A stretch of DNA of 64,000 nucleotides from Sphingobacteriaceae bacterium (GCA_002319075.1 NVQB01000001.1:4402001-4466000), one strand, 5' to 3'. Positions 33,041-41,361 are shown, numbered from the stretch's first letter. Notes: generated by a model not told the origin, from the letters alone. Numbers and translations: made by a program.

Positions 33041-34368
33041 TGAAAGTTTTTAAAAGTCTATATCTTACCGATAGAGTTTTCTATGCTTTAGGAACATGTA
33101 TATTTCTGTTCTTCGTTTCATTCGTGTATGCTGTAGTTTTTTACATCGCTCTCTTTTTGCTTTTCGCCTTCTGTATGGCGGTTTTAGCAGATCTGGTTTT
33201 TCTTTATAAATCAACGTTGGTTTCCGCAGCAAGAAATGTCGCCAGTGTTTTGTCTTTAAGTGATAAAAACAAAGTGATTTTAACGGTTACCAATCTTTCC
33301 GGGCGTTTTATCGATCTTAAAATTATTGATGAAATTCCCTACCAGTTTAACGAAAGGGATTTTAAAGTTCATGTGCGTCTTGAAAAAGAAAAAACAGAAA
33401 CAATCAATTACCACGTGAAACCCCTGGTTAGGGGAGAATATCTTTTTGGAGATATAAATGTTTTTGTGAAAACAAAAATCGGACTAGTTTACAAAAAGGA
33501 AACCACGGAGGCCGAAAAGCTTGTAGCTGTTTATCCATCCATCATCCAGATGAGTCAGCAGGAGCTTGTTGCGATGAATCATCCGTCGTTTGTGCAGGGA
33601 GAGAATAAGAACCGGAAATTAGGGCAGAGCTATGAGTTCGACCAGATCAAAGTATATGTTCCGGGTGATGATACGCGACACATAAATTGGAAAGCCAGCA
33701 GCACCTTAAATGAGCTCATGGTGAACAATTACGAGGACGAACGTTCGCAACAGATCTATTCTATCATAGACAAAAGTCGTGTTATGAAAATGCCTTTCAA
33801 TGGTCTTACGCTAATGGATTATGCGATTAATGCAAGCCTGGCTTTTTCAAACATAGTGCTTAAAAAACAGGATAAAGCGGGTCTCATTATTTTTTCAAAA
33901 GGCATTGGAGGTTTGCTAAAAGCAGATCGGGGCCCACGCCATTTGAAAAAAATCATGTATGCTTTGTACAAAGAAAAGTACGATTACTCTGAAGCAAATT
34001 ACGAAGCGCTTTACAGCACAATTCGTAAAACCATTCCCAACCGAAGCTTATTATTTCTGTACACAAATTTTGACAGCATTTATGCTTTGGAAAGAAATAT
34101 ACGCGTACTGCGTTTAATAAATAAAAATCATTTGCTTGTGGTGGTTTTCTTTGAAAACGAGGAGTTAGAGGCGTATACAAAGACTGAAGCCTCAGACTTG
34201 CTCGATATTTACCAACTTACCATAGCAAGGAAGTTTATTTTTGAGAAAAGGCAAATTTTTAAAGAATTACAAAAACATGGAATTCAGGCTATAAAATGCA
34301 CTCCCGAAAATTTATCGGTCTCTGCTATTAATAAATATTTAGAGCTTAAAAACCGGGGACTTATCTAA
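33040..34368 (+). CDS. DUF58 (vWA-like) membrane protein
   Basis: 442 residues. Two adjacent membrane helices near the N-terminus (about 13-60), a beta-rich region, then the DUF58 signature YVPGDDTRHINWKASS (about 204-219). A vWA-like fold follows (IYSIIDKSRVMKMP..., KQDKAGLIIFSKG), in which the usual DxSxSM metal site appears as DKSRVM, an altered MIDAS. It is the customary partner of the MoxR ATPase upstream, to which it is translationally coupled. Stop at 34368; no terminator is obvious in the 114 bp before the DUF805 array. Confidence 0.87.
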   Translation: MKVFKSLYLTDRVFYALGTCIFLFFVSFVYAVVFYIALFLLFAFCMAVLADLVFLYKSTLVSAARNVASVLSLSDKNKVILTVTNLSGRFIDLKIIDEIPYQFNERDFKVHVRLEKEKTETINYHVKPLVRGEYLFGDINVFVKTKIGLVYKKETTEAEKLVAVYPSIIQMSQQELVAMNHPSFVQGENKNRKLGQSYEFDQIKVYVPGDDTRHINWKASSTLNELMVNNYEDERSQQIYSIIDKSRVMKMPFNGLTLMDYAINASLAFSNIVLKKQDKAGLIIFSKGIGGLLKADRGPRHLKKIMYALYKEKYDYSEANYEALYSTIRKTIPNRSLLFLYTNFDSIYALERNIRVLRLINKNHLLVVVFFENEELEAYTKTEASDLLDIYQLTIARKFIFEKRQIFKELQKHGIQAIKCTPENLSVSAINKYLELKNRGLI

Positions 34369-34482
34369 TGTCGGTTAATAAATTCCTAAGAAATCGTCTT
34401 TTTTGTTAAAGATGAAAATAATTGGAAATTTTATTTAGCTTTAAACAATCTAAAATTATTATTAACCTAAAAACTCAAACTT

Positions 34483-34848
34483 ATGAATTGGTATTTAATG
34501 GTATTAAAAAGATATGCTGAATTTACTGGCAGATCAAGAAGAAAAGAATATTGGATGTTCGTTTTGATAAACTTTATCATCTCCCTGATCCTTGGATTTG
34601 TTGGAGGCATGGTAGAATTTATTTATTTGGGCAACATTTATTCTTTGGTAGTGCTTGTTCCAACCATTGCTGTGGGCGTTCGTAGAATGCACGATGTTAA
34701 CAAAAGCGGATGGTTCTTATTAATTCCTATTTACAATCTAATTCTTGCTTGTACTGAAGGTGATGCTGGTCCAAACAGATTTGGAGCAGATCCTAAAGGT
34801 CAGGATTCGTTTAACCAGGAAGCTCTAGACAGCCACCTTGCTAACTAA
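34483..34848 (+). CDS. DUF805 membrane protein, paralogue 1 of 4
   Basis: 121 residues with three membrane helices. The N-terminus MNWYLMVLKRYAEFTGRSRRKEYWMF is the DUF805 opening (W-Y-x3-L-x-Y-x-F-x-GRxRR-E-(F/Y)-W), and VGVRRMHDVNKSGWFLLI the conserved middle loop; it ends GPNRFGADPKG...DSHLAN. This is the shortest and most diverged of four tandem DUF805 genes. The family is widespread, and its function is unknown, with suggested roles in membrane stress or metabolite export. A terminator hairpin follows, so the gene may be expressed separately from the next three. Confidence 0.88.
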   Translation: MNWYLMVLKRYAEFTGRSRRKEYWMFVLINFIISLILGFVGGMVEFIYLGNIYSLVVLVPTIAVGVRRMHDVNKSGWFLLIPIYNLILACTEGDAGPNRFGADPKGQDSFNQEALDSHLAN

Positions 34849-34866
34849 ATTTCTACTGAAATTATA

Positions 34867-34900
34867 AAAGGACTCTGTAATATACGGGGTCTTTTTTTTT
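34867..34900 (+). terminator. Terminator between DUF805 paralogues 1 and 2
   Basis: A stem AAAGGACTC against GGGTCTTT with G-U pairs encloses an AT-rich loop and is followed by nine T. Confidence 0.7.
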
Positions 34901-35021
34901 ACAAAAATAAATGACTTTCAGGATTTGAAAACACTTTTGTCTGTCTGCTATTTTCAATTTCCCTTTAAAATTTTATTTTAACTTTAAAAGTTATTTAGTT
35001 TATTAATCTTGAATTTTTTTT

Positions 35022-35444
35022 ATGAATTGGTATTTAAAAGTAATAAAGCAATACGCCGACTTTAAAGGCAGAGCAAGAAGAAAAGAATTCTGGATGTTTA
35101 CACTTGTATCCATTCTCATTGGTTTTGCTCTGCAGCTATTAGACTACATGCTAGGAATTCAATTTTCTAGTTTAGGCATGTATGGTCGCGATTATGGACC
35201 TCTCTATAGTATTTATTCGTTGGTTATGTTGGTGCCTTCACTGGCTGTTAGCGTAAGGCGTTTGCATGATGTTAATAAATCGGGCTGGTATCTTCTTCTT
35301 TGGTTGTTTTTAATCATAGGATGGATTTGGTTACTAGTACTTCATTGTACGGAAGGTACTAAGGGACCAAATAAATATGGCGCTGATCCAAAAAACGGAG
35401 AGTCCTTTAACGACGACGCTTTGGACAGTCACCTCACAACTTAA
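35022..35444 (+). CDS. DUF805 membrane protein, paralogue 2 of 4
   Basis: 140 residues. It keeps the family opening (MNWYLKVIKQYADFKGRARRKEFWMF), the loop SVRRLHDVNKSGWYLLL, and the end EGTKGPNKYGADPKNGESFNDDALDSHLTT. Compared with copy 1, it has an extra extracytoplasmic stretch (LGIQFSSLGMYGRDYGPLYS), the region in which the four copies differ most. It lies only 19 bp before paralogue 3. A TAACTTTA box at about 34979-34986 may be its -7 element. Confidence 0.88.
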   Translation: MNWYLKVIKQYADFKGRARRKEFWMFTLVSILIGFALQLLDYMLGIQFSSLGMYGRDYGPLYSIYSLVMLVPSLAVSVRRLHDVNKSGWYLLLWLFLIIGWIWLLVLHCTEGTKGPNKYGADPKNGESFNDDALDSHLTT

Positions 35445-35463
35445 TTACTATAAATTTGTAATC

Positions 35464-35880
35464 ATGAATTGGTATTTAAAAGTATTAAAGCAATATGCTG
35501 ACTTTAAAGGCAGAGCGAGAAGAAAAGAATATTGGATGTTTTTTCTTTTCAATTTTATAATCTGGATGGTCATGGTCGCTGTAAGTATGATTTTGGCCAT
35601 CACCGGTGGCATGGCCGCTGCGCCGGTGTTAAGCATCCTTTTAGCCATTTATTACCTCGGTATTATAGTACCAGGTCTGGCCGTTACAGTGAGACGGCTC
35701 CACGATCAAAACAAGAGTGGAACCTGGTTTTTTTTAGCTTTCTTTCCTTTAATAGGAGGTATTTGGCTTCTTGTGCTTATGTGTACGGAAGGCACTTCAG
35801 GTCCGAATCAATATGGTGCTGACCCAAAAAACGGAGAGTCATTTAACGAAGACGCCTTAGATAGCCATCTCAGCACTTAG
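35464..35880 (+). CDS. DUF805 membrane protein, paralogue 3 of 4
   Basis: 138 residues from ATG 35464; a longer frame back into paralogue 2 is not supported, because all four copies begin MNWYL. The middle loop is TVRRLHDQNKSGTWFFLAF and the C-terminus EGTSGPNQYGADPKNGESFNEDALDSHLST, nearly as in paralogue 2. The variable outer loop is Gly/Ala-rich (ITGGMAAAPVLS). It is 10 bp from paralogue 4, so copies 2-4 are most probably cotranscribed. Confidence 0.88.
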   Translation: MNWYLKVLKQYADFKGRARRKEYWMFFLFNFIIWMVMVAVSMILAITGGMAAAPVLSILLAIYYLGIIVPGLAVTVRRLHDQNKSGTWFFLAFFPLIGGIWLLVLMCTEGTSGPNQYGADPKNGESFNEDALDSHLST

Positions 35881-35890
35881 CCAAACTATT

Positions 35891-36304
35891 ATGAACTGGT
35901 ATTTAAAAGTATTAAAGCAATATGCCGATTTTAAAGGCAGAGCCAGAAGAAAAGAGTTCTGGATGTTTTTTCTTTTTAATTTATTAATTTGGATGGCATT
36001 GCTCGTACTGAGTTCTTTTTTGACAAACGGAAGCGATGAAACCGATACAGTCATCACCTATCTTTTAATCGGCCATTTTTTCATCATGCTGATACCAGGT
36101 TTGGCCGTTACAGTTAGGCGCCTGCACGATATGGGCAAAAGTGGCAGTTGGTTTTTTATTTATTTCGTTCCCGTGGTGGGAGGAATATGGTTGCTATCGC
36201 TACTATGTACGGATGGCGTGTCAGGTCCAAATCAATATGGCCCCGATCCGAAAAACGAGGTCTCTTTTAACGAAGACGCCTTAGATAGTCATCTCGCAAA
36301 TTAA
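35891..36304 (+). CDS. DUF805 membrane protein, paralogue 4 of 4
   Basis: 137 residues: family opening MNWYLKVLKQYADFKGRARRKEF, loop TVRRLHDMGKSGSWFFIY and tail DGVSGPNQYGPDPKNEVSFNEDALDSHLAN. Its variable outer loop is acidic and hydrophilic (TNGSDETDTVI). The first 25 residues are almost identical with copy 3, which shows recent duplication or gene conversion, whereas the loops have diverged. A strong terminator 12 bp after the stop closes the array. Confidence 0.88.
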   Translation: MNWYLKVLKQYADFKGRARRKEFWMFFLFNLLIWMALLVLSSFLTNGSDETDTVITYLLIGHFFIMLIPGLAVTVRRLHDMGKSGSWFFIYFVPVVGGIWLLSLLCTDGVSGPNQYGPDPKNEVSFNEDALDSHLAN

Positions 36305-36316
36305 GTGAAAAATAAA

Positions 36317-36346
36317 AAGACCCTGGTTTAGCAGGGTCTTTTTTTT
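36317..36346 (+). terminator. Terminator after DUF805 array
   Basis: A perfect 9-bp stem (AAGACCCTG / CAGGGTCTT) with a 6-nt loop is followed by a run of T. It may work in both directions, since the other side begins with A-rich sequence and rnpB converges on it. Confidence 0.9.
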
Positions 36347-36410
36347 GTTGTGAAGAATGATGTTGTAAACTTTACGATCGTTTATTGGCGATCAGAAGTT
36401 TTTTATGAAT

Positions 36411-36809
36411 AAATGCAAGCGTGTAAGCCGGGTTCTGTTTCGTCTTTCTTTTTAAGGAGAAAGGTATATCTACCATTTATCTTTGCGACCTACCCATTGC
36501 GGCTCCTTGCTTTCGCAAGAATAAGACGGGTCGCCTTAACTACCGCAACCTATTTGGCCTTTCAACATCCGAGGTTTACCCTGCAAAACTATTACTAATT
36601 CTGCCTGTGAGCTCTTACCTCACATTTTCACTATCACCCTGATGCAAAGCGCAAGCACTTGCTTCAAGGCTACCTTGCTTTCTGTGGCACTTTCTGTTAC
36701 AAAAACATTCCTGCTTTTGCACCCATCCTTTCAAATGGCGGATTACCCTGTGTTGCCCGGACTTTCCTCTATGTAATTTGCATACATAGCGGTAGAACAA
36801 CTTGCCTTT
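36411..36809 (-). ncRNA. rnpB: RNase P RNA (type A)
   Basis: About 400 nt on the minus strand. The hallmark GAGGAAAGTCCGGGC is the complement of 36755-36769, ACAGAAAGTGCCACAGAAA the complement of 36680-36700 or so, and the 3' signature AGAACCCGGCTTAC the complement of 36424-36437. The ends GGCAAG and CTTGC pair to give helix P1, which sets the approximate limits. The catalytic RNA removes 5' leaders of tRNA precursors. A TATCTTTA box immediately upstream of the predicted 5' end fits the promoter type used here. Confidence 0.93.
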
Positions 36810-36875
36810 AAAGATAAGCAAAAAAACTGACGTCGCTGTAAAACGACTTACTCCAAAAGCGTTTTTAAAAGAAAT

Positions 36876-37496
36876 TTATTTTTTGAGACCTTCCCGAGTT
36901 ACATCACTGATGGTGTAATAGGTGTCTTTCAAAATACTGGACTCAATCTCTTCGCGGCTGCACCATCTCACCTCAGTAATACTTTCTTCTGCCTGGGGAA
37001 TAAGTTTCTCAGAATAATCGGTGGTCATATAAAACCAATACGATTGTTTTATCGCATAGCCTTTTTTATATTGATAAATATGAAAGGAAGAGGGAAGTTG
37101 CTTTTTCAGTGTTAAGTTTTTAATCGCGCACTCCTCTTCACATTCTCGTACGGCTGCTTCTTCAATAGTTTCTCCTTTTTCCAGTTTTCCCTTAGGAAGA
37201 TCCCATCGGTTGTGCCTGCGGATAAATAAAAATTCATTGTTCTTTTCAATAAATCCACCTGCAGCTTCAATGTAGTGGAGCGACTTTTTTAGAATGGGAA
37301 ATGCTTTTTCGAATGCTAATCCAGATATAAAAACAGAGTTTTTCTGTGTTTCATCAGTAAAGTTTTCTATAATTTGCTTTAACTTTTTTTCACTCTCTTC
37401 GCTCTCATCTAATTTAATTGATTGATCTTGCGAAGGTTGCGTACCAAGGGATACGAACTCTAAAAATTTGTCATTTAAATATATTCGTGTGTTCAT
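36876..37496 (-). CDS. NUDIX hydrolase with N-terminal extension
   Basis: 206 residues. The Nudix box (Gx5Ex7REUxEExGU) lies at about 112-134, beginning GKLEKGETIEEAAVRECEEE, with ECAI in place of the usual EEtGl end. The ~75-residue N-terminus is unusual and contains an acidic low-complexity piece (DESEESEKKLKQ). Substrate cannot be told: nucleoside diphosphate derivatives such as sugar nucleotides or damaged NTPs are typical. ATG start at 37496; divergent from pyrE with 43 bp between. rnpB lies downstream on the same strand. Confidence 0.87.
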   Translation of the reverse strand: MNTRIYLNDKFLEFVSLGTQPSQDQSIKLDESEESEKKLKQIIENFTDETQKNSVFISGLAFEKAFPILKKSLHYIEAAGGFIEKNNEFLFIRRHNRWDLPKGKLEKGETIEEAAVRECEEECAIKNLTLKKQLPSSFHIYQYKKGYAIKQSYWFYMTTDYSEKLIPQAEESITEVRWCSREEIESSILKDTYYTISDVTREGLKK

Positions 37497-37527
37497 AAAT
37501 ATCTGATTTTGTAAAGGAACTAAACTT

Positions 37528-37535
37528 TAATTTTG
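37528..37535 (+). promoter_or_regulatory. -7 promoter box of pyrE
   Basis: TAATTTTG matches TAnnTTTG, with a TTG at 37509-37511 as a plausible -33 element. The ATG begins only 4 bp after the box, so transcription would start at about the initiation codon (leaderless mRNA). Confidence 0.55.
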
Positions 37536-37539
37536 CGGC

Positions 37540-38193
37540 ATGACTTCGTTTGATGATGCCGAGTATAAAGTTGCTGAATTTTTATTACAAATAAAAGCTG
37601 TAAAACTTCAGCCTGAAAATCCTTTTACATGGGCAAGTGGATTAAAATCACCAATTTATTGTGATAACAGGAAAACCTTATCCTATCCGAAAATAAGGAC
37701 GTATATCCGCCAGCATTTTGTGGAAACTATTAATGAGCATTTTGCCAAACCTGATGTGATAGCTGGTGTAGCCACCGGCGGCATCGCCATTGGAGCACTC
37801 GTAGCGCAGGAAATGGGATTGCCGTTTGTATATGTGAGAAGCGAAGCTAAAAAGCACGGTCTCACTAACATGATTGAGGGCGAAATTGAAAAAGGCCAGT
37901 CTGTTGTAGTAGTAGAAGATCTTATCAGTACAGGAGGAAGCAGCTTAAAGGCTGTGGAAGCTCTTCGCGAGAAAGGGTGCGATGTAAAGGGTATGGTAGC
38001 CATTTTTACTTATGGTTTTGATGAAGCTGTTCAGAATTTCAAGAAAGCCAAGTGCAGAATAGAAACACTTACCAATTATACCACTCTCATAAATGCAGCT
38101 CTTCAAAAGGAGTACATTGATGAAAAAGATATCAAGAGTTTGAAAGAATGGCGTGCTAATCCGGCCAAATGGAGCGAAAGCATTGCAAAATAA
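37540..38193 (+). CDS. pyrE: Orotate phosphoribosyltransferase
   Basis: 217 residues. OPRT signatures: NPFTWASGLKSPIYCDNRKTLSYP at the N-terminus (about 27-50), the dimer-loop lysine region RSEAKKHGLTNMIEG (about 98-112) and the PRPP-binding motif VVVVEDLISTGGSS (about 121-134). The enzyme joins orotate to PRPP to form OMP in pyrimidine synthesis, in the cytoplasm. It is a single-gene transcript: its own -7 box precedes it and a 9-bp hairpin terminator follows. Confidence 0.95.
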   Translation: MTSFDDAEYKVAEFLLQIKAVKLQPENPFTWASGLKSPIYCDNRKTLSYPKIRTYIRQHFVETINEHFAKPDVIAGVATGGIAIGALVAQEMGLPFVYVRSEAKKHGLTNMIEGEIEKGQSVVVVEDLISTGGSSLKAVEALREKGCDVKGMVAIFTYGFDEAVQNFKKAKCRIETLTNYTTLINAALQKEYIDEKDIKSLKEWRANPAKWSESIAK

Positions 38194-38235
38194 GCGAATG
38201 TGAAATAAGTATAATTCTCTCTCCTATTAAATTCT

Positions 38236-38266
38236 AATGCATACTTTTGGTATGCATTTTTATTTT
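38236..38266 (+). terminator. Terminator after pyrE
   Basis: A perfect 9-bp stem AATGCATAC / GTATGCATT with a TTTTG loop is followed by TTTATTTT. Confidence 0.8.
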
Positions 38267-38327
38267 AGAGATTTATGGAATTCTTTTATTTCATGCATCT
38301 CCATAATAAGAACTAAAAAACAGATAT

Positions 38328-39050
38328 ATGAAAAAAATAATTTTGATCGTAGCCGGACTCTTATTTGCATGCTCAGTTAGTAATGCCCAGGTAACAGATA
38401 ATCTCACAAACAAAAGGTATATAGAAATTACCGGGACAAACGAAATGGAAATCACGCCAGATGAATTGTATATTACTATTACGCTTCTCGAAAGAATGGA
38501 GGGTAAAGAAAAAATTACCATAGACAAACAAGAAGCAGAACTTAAAAAAAGTTTAAAAGAATTAAATATTGATCTTGCTAATCTAACGCTAAGCAAAGCA
38601 GACGCAGATTACGGAAAGGTTCGTAAATCTAACAAAGATGTTCTTGTAAGCAAAGCCTATATTTTAAAAGTAGGAGATGCAGAGATGTTATCGAAAGTCT
38701 ATGAAAAACTGGACAAGATAAATGCTTACGATGCTTATATTTCAAGATACACACATTCTAAAATTCTTGACTTCCAAAAAGAATGCCGCATTAAAGCAAT
38801 TAAGGTTGCCAAAGAAAAAGTAGATTATATTTTAGCCGCAGTAGATCAAAAAGCAGGAACTCCCATACAAATAATGGAGACCGAAAATTATGTTCAGGAT
38901 CAACCTCCCGTGTATGGTTATGGGCGTATGGATAAAATGGCTATGAATAGTGTTAGTGTAGGTGGTAATGCCGAAAGTTCAGACATCTCATTCAAAAAAA
39001 TTAAAATCCGTTCAGGCTTTTTAGTGAGGTATGAAATCCTAACTAAGTAA
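38328..39050 (+). CDS. SIMPL/DUF541-domain secreted protein
   Basis: 240 residues. A signal peptide (about 1-21, MKKIILIVAGLLFACSVSNAQ) leads to a SIMPL (DUF541) domain beginning RYIEITGTNEMEITPDELYITITL, with EFQKECRIKA-like helix ILDFQKECRIKAIKVAKEKVDYILA near 145-169 and a final strand GFLVRYEI. The family includes periplasmic proteins of uncertain role, one being the oxidative-stress protein YggE. Ala-Gln at the signal cleavage site is typical for the phylum. Confidence 0.82.
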   Translation: MKKIILIVAGLLFACSVSNAQVTDNLTNKRYIEITGTNEMEITPDELYITITLLERMEGKEKITIDKQEAELKKSLKELNIDLANLTLSKADADYGKVRKSNKDVLVSKAYILKVGDAEMLSKVYEKLDKINAYDAYISRYTHSKILDFQKECRIKAIKVAKEKVDYILAAVDQKAGTPIQIMETENYVQDQPPVYGYGRMDKMAMNSVSVGGNAESSDISFKKIKIRSGFLVRYEILTK

Positions 39051-39095
39051 AATACACCTACTCACTACTTACTACTCACAACTTAAAACTAAACC

Positions 39096-39506
39096 GTGGC
39101 AAAATTCACTATCATTAGCGGAACAAATAAAACCGCTTCTCCTTTAAAAAATCTCTACACTTTTCTAAGTGATTTTAAAAACTTCGGTTCTTTATTACCA
39201 GAAGACAAAGTAGATAATTTTAAATATACCGAAACCGAGTGTTCTTTTAATATCAAAGGCATTACACCTATGACTATTAAGGTAGCAGAAAAAGTGCCTT
39301 ACGAATTTATTTTATTTTCAAGTGATGGACTTGCAAAATTCAATTTCAGTTTAAAGGTGCAATTCATTGGAGATGCTGAACAAACTGGCGAATGCAAAAT
39401 AGATTTACTGGGCGACCTCAATCCTTTTATAAAAGCCATGGCAGAGAAACCTCTGACAGGACTGGTGAATACCATGTCTTTAAAATTATCTCAACTAACC
39501 GTTTAA
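39096..39506 (+). CDS. SRPBCC-fold protein
   Basis: 136 residues starting at GTG 39096. Pattern of a START/SRPBCC helix-grip fold: N-terminal NLYTFLSDFKNFGSLLPED (helix after the first strand), central beta strands and the long C-terminal helix LTGLVNTMSLKLSQL. Such small proteins bind hydrophobic ligands or lipids; the ligand is unknown. It lies 4 bp before the thiamine-binding-like gene and is probably cotranscribed with it. Confidence 0.72.
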   Translation: MAKFTIISGTNKTASPLKNLYTFLSDFKNFGSLLPEDKVDNFKYTETECSFNIKGITPMTIKVAEKVPYEFILFSSDGLAKFNFSLKVQFIGDAEQTGECKIDLLGDLNPFIKAMAEKPLTGLVNTMSLKLSQLTV

Positions 39507-39510
39507 GAAA

Positions 39511-39792
39511 ATGAAAATAAACGCCGCCATTCAATTATTACCACTAGGAGCTAAAGGAAGCCGCTACGAAGTTATAGATAAAGCCATAGCACTCATTCAA
39601 AACAGCGGACTCAACTATAAAGTTTGTCCTTTCGAAACGGTAGTAGAAGGAGAAACAGAGCCCGTTTATAAACTCATAAGAGATATACAGGAAGAAACCT
39701 TAAAACATAATTGCGATGAGTTGCTTATCAATATCAAGATACATGCGGCAACGCGGGACCTCAGGTTTAGTGAGAAACTGGAGAAGTATTGA
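39511..39792 (+). CDS. MTH1187/YkoF-type thiamine-binding domain protein (DUF77)
   Basis: 93 residues. The ferredoxin-like MTH1187 pattern is visible: INAAIQLLPLGAKGSRYEVIDKAIALIQNSGLNYKVCPFETVVEGE followed by ELLINIKIHAATRD. Members form tetramers and some bind thiamine. There are no thiamine genes nearby, so the physiological role remains open. The gene ends with a 13-bp perfect terminator hairpin, so it is the last gene of its transcript. Confidence 0.82.
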   Translation: MKINAAIQLLPLGAKGSRYEVIDKAIALIQNSGLNYKVCPFETVVEGETEPVYKLIRDIQEETLKHNCDELLINIKIHAATRDLRFSEKLEKY

Positions 39793-39807
39793 TTTTCTAA
39801 AAAATCT

Positions 39808-39841
39808 AAAGAGGTATCACAGGGGTGATACCTCTTTGGTT
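39808..39841 (+). terminator. Strong hairpin after thiamine-binding-domain gene
   Basis: A perfect 13-bp stem (AAAGAGGTATCAC / GTGATACCTCTTT) has an AGGG loop. The following T-run is weak (GGTTTT), but A-rich sequence on the other side suggests a bidirectional terminator. Confidence 0.8.
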
Positions 39842-39947
39842 TTACAGATCTGCGAAATTAGTTTACTGGTTGAAAGCGAATTCATCCGGTAAATTTATAG
39901 TCAGCATAATTCAGCAAAATCTGTTAAATCAACTTCTAACCTTCCCT

Positions 39948-40463
39948 TTAACCCTTCATTAGCACATCTCTGTTACGCAACCACACCGCTTTATTTAAAT
40001 GCCTTCTCGATCTGTAAATTTCGGTCAATCCAATTGAATAGGCACCAACGCCGCCGCCAAAACCAATTGCAAATACTGGAATCGCAATAACCGGCGCAGC
40101 AGCTGCTACAGTTAGAAAAGCAACTCCTCCTGCAATGGCAAGTATTTTTCCGCGTTTGGTTTGTTTTCTAAAACGTTTGTATTCTTGTTGACTTTCAGGA
40201 CCCACGTTTTCGAACTCAGTATTTATTTTCTTCCCAAAGAAACCAATCTTCTTTGTTGTATTATTTTTAGTGTAACAATTTGTATTTAAATCTAATAAGA
40301 CGGTTTCCTTTTCATACTTTTCTTTAAAAACGCTGTCTCTGTTCTGCGCATTTAAGTTCGAAAACAGAAGGGGAACATGGCAAACTGCCAGCAAAATTAG
40401 AAATTGATTTTTACTCAAGCATTTTGCTTTTGGTAAAAGACTTTTGAGAATCTTCGATTTCAT
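39948..40463 (-). CDS. Exported or membrane protein of unknown function
   Basis: 171 residues. A long N-terminus with basic residues and then a hydrophobic segment (about 21-36, FLILLAVCHVPLLF) ending SNLNAQN is a probable signal peptide. A hydrophilic middle part is followed by a Gly/Ala-rich transmembrane hairpin (about 108-145; ILAIAGGVAFLTVAAAAPVIAI, GFGGGVGAYSIGL). No known family. The gene is divergent from the DUF421 gene with 66 bp between. Confidence 0.6.
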   Translation of the reverse strand: MKSKILKSLLPKAKCLSKNQFLILLAVCHVPLLFSNLNAQNRDSVFKEKYEKETVLLDLNTNCYTKNNTTKKIGFFGKKINTEFENVGPESQQEYKRFRKQTKRGKILAIAGGVAFLTVAAAAPVIAIPVFAIGFGGGVGAYSIGLTEIYRSRRHLNKAVWLRNRDVLMKG

Positions 40464-40529
40464 GGTGTTTATAGTTTTAGCATTAACGGTTAAATCTTTG
40501 ATTTAGTGTTCGACTGTATGTAAGACGAA

Positions 40530-41273
40530 ATGCTTAACAGAATGTTACACGGGTGGCATCAGTTTTTCTTGAAAGGGATTATGGATTATGCTTTCGAATG
40601 GGACAGGATACTGTTTAACGGTTTACCAGGCCATTTTTTATTTGAAGTGGTGTTACGTTCTTCTGTAATGTTTATCACTTTACTCATTGTATTAACTTTA
40701 ACGGGCAAGCGGGGCGTAAAACAATTATCTGTTTTTGAAACAGTAATCATTATAGCACTCGGCTCGGCTGCTGGAGACCCGATGTTTTACGAAGATGTAG
40801 GCATTGTTCCTGCCGTTACGGTTTTTGTAATTGTGCTTTTACTTTATCGGGCGGTAACCTGGCTCACGGGTAAGAGTCCGTGGTTTGAAAGACTCGTGGA
40901 AGGAAAAACGGAATGCTTAATTATAGATGGCAAATTTTCTTTTTCGAAATTTGATCGCGAGAGTTTAGCGCAGGATGAATTTTTTACGGAATTGCGTTTA
41001 AAAAGTGTGGAACATTTGGGACAAGTGAGACGGGCATATATTGAAACAACGGGCGATGTAAGTATCTTTTTTTACGAAGATGAAGATGTAAAAGATGGTT
41101 TACCAATTGTAACAGAACTCTTTTGTGAAAAGACTAAGGTTATAGCTGATTCGGGCTTATATGCCTGTTCAAAATGTGCGGATGTTCAGAAACTTTCAGT
41201 GGGGGAGAAAAGGTGCGAGGTCTGCGAGAATACTGAATGGGTAAAGACCATAAAGACACGACGCATTACCTAA
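40530..41273 (+). CDS. DUF421 (YetF-like) membrane protein with C-terminal zinc-ribbon-like tail
   Basis: 247 residues. Three membrane helices (about 40-115) are followed by the conserved cytosolic YetF region, with LIIDGKFSFSKFDRESLAQDEFFTELR near 131-157. TLTGKRGVKQLSVFETVIIIALGSAAGDP is the family's core. The C-terminal ~45 residues carry two CxxC pairs (about 212/215 and 229/232: CSKC and CEVC), a zinc-ribbon-like extension that standard YetF proteins lack. YetF proteins form membrane oligomers of unclear role. Confidence 0.83.
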   Translation: MLNRMLHGWHQFFLKGIMDYAFEWDRILFNGLPGHFLFEVVLRSSVMFITLLIVLTLTGKRGVKQLSVFETVIIIALGSAAGDPMFYEDVGIVPAVTVFVIVLLLYRAVTWLTGKSPWFERLVEGKTECLIIDGKFSFSKFDRESLAQDEFFTELRLKSVEHLGQVRRAYIETTGDVSIFFYEDEDVKDGLPIVTELFCEKTKVIADSGLYACSKCADVQKLSVGEKRCEVCENTEWVKTIKTRRIT

Positions 41274-41361
41274 TGTTCGTCTTTAAAAGATTAACCTGCA
41301 TAGCGTAATGTGGATTTAGTTATGTGATAATTCATTTCTAACCTTTTATATTACTTACCAA

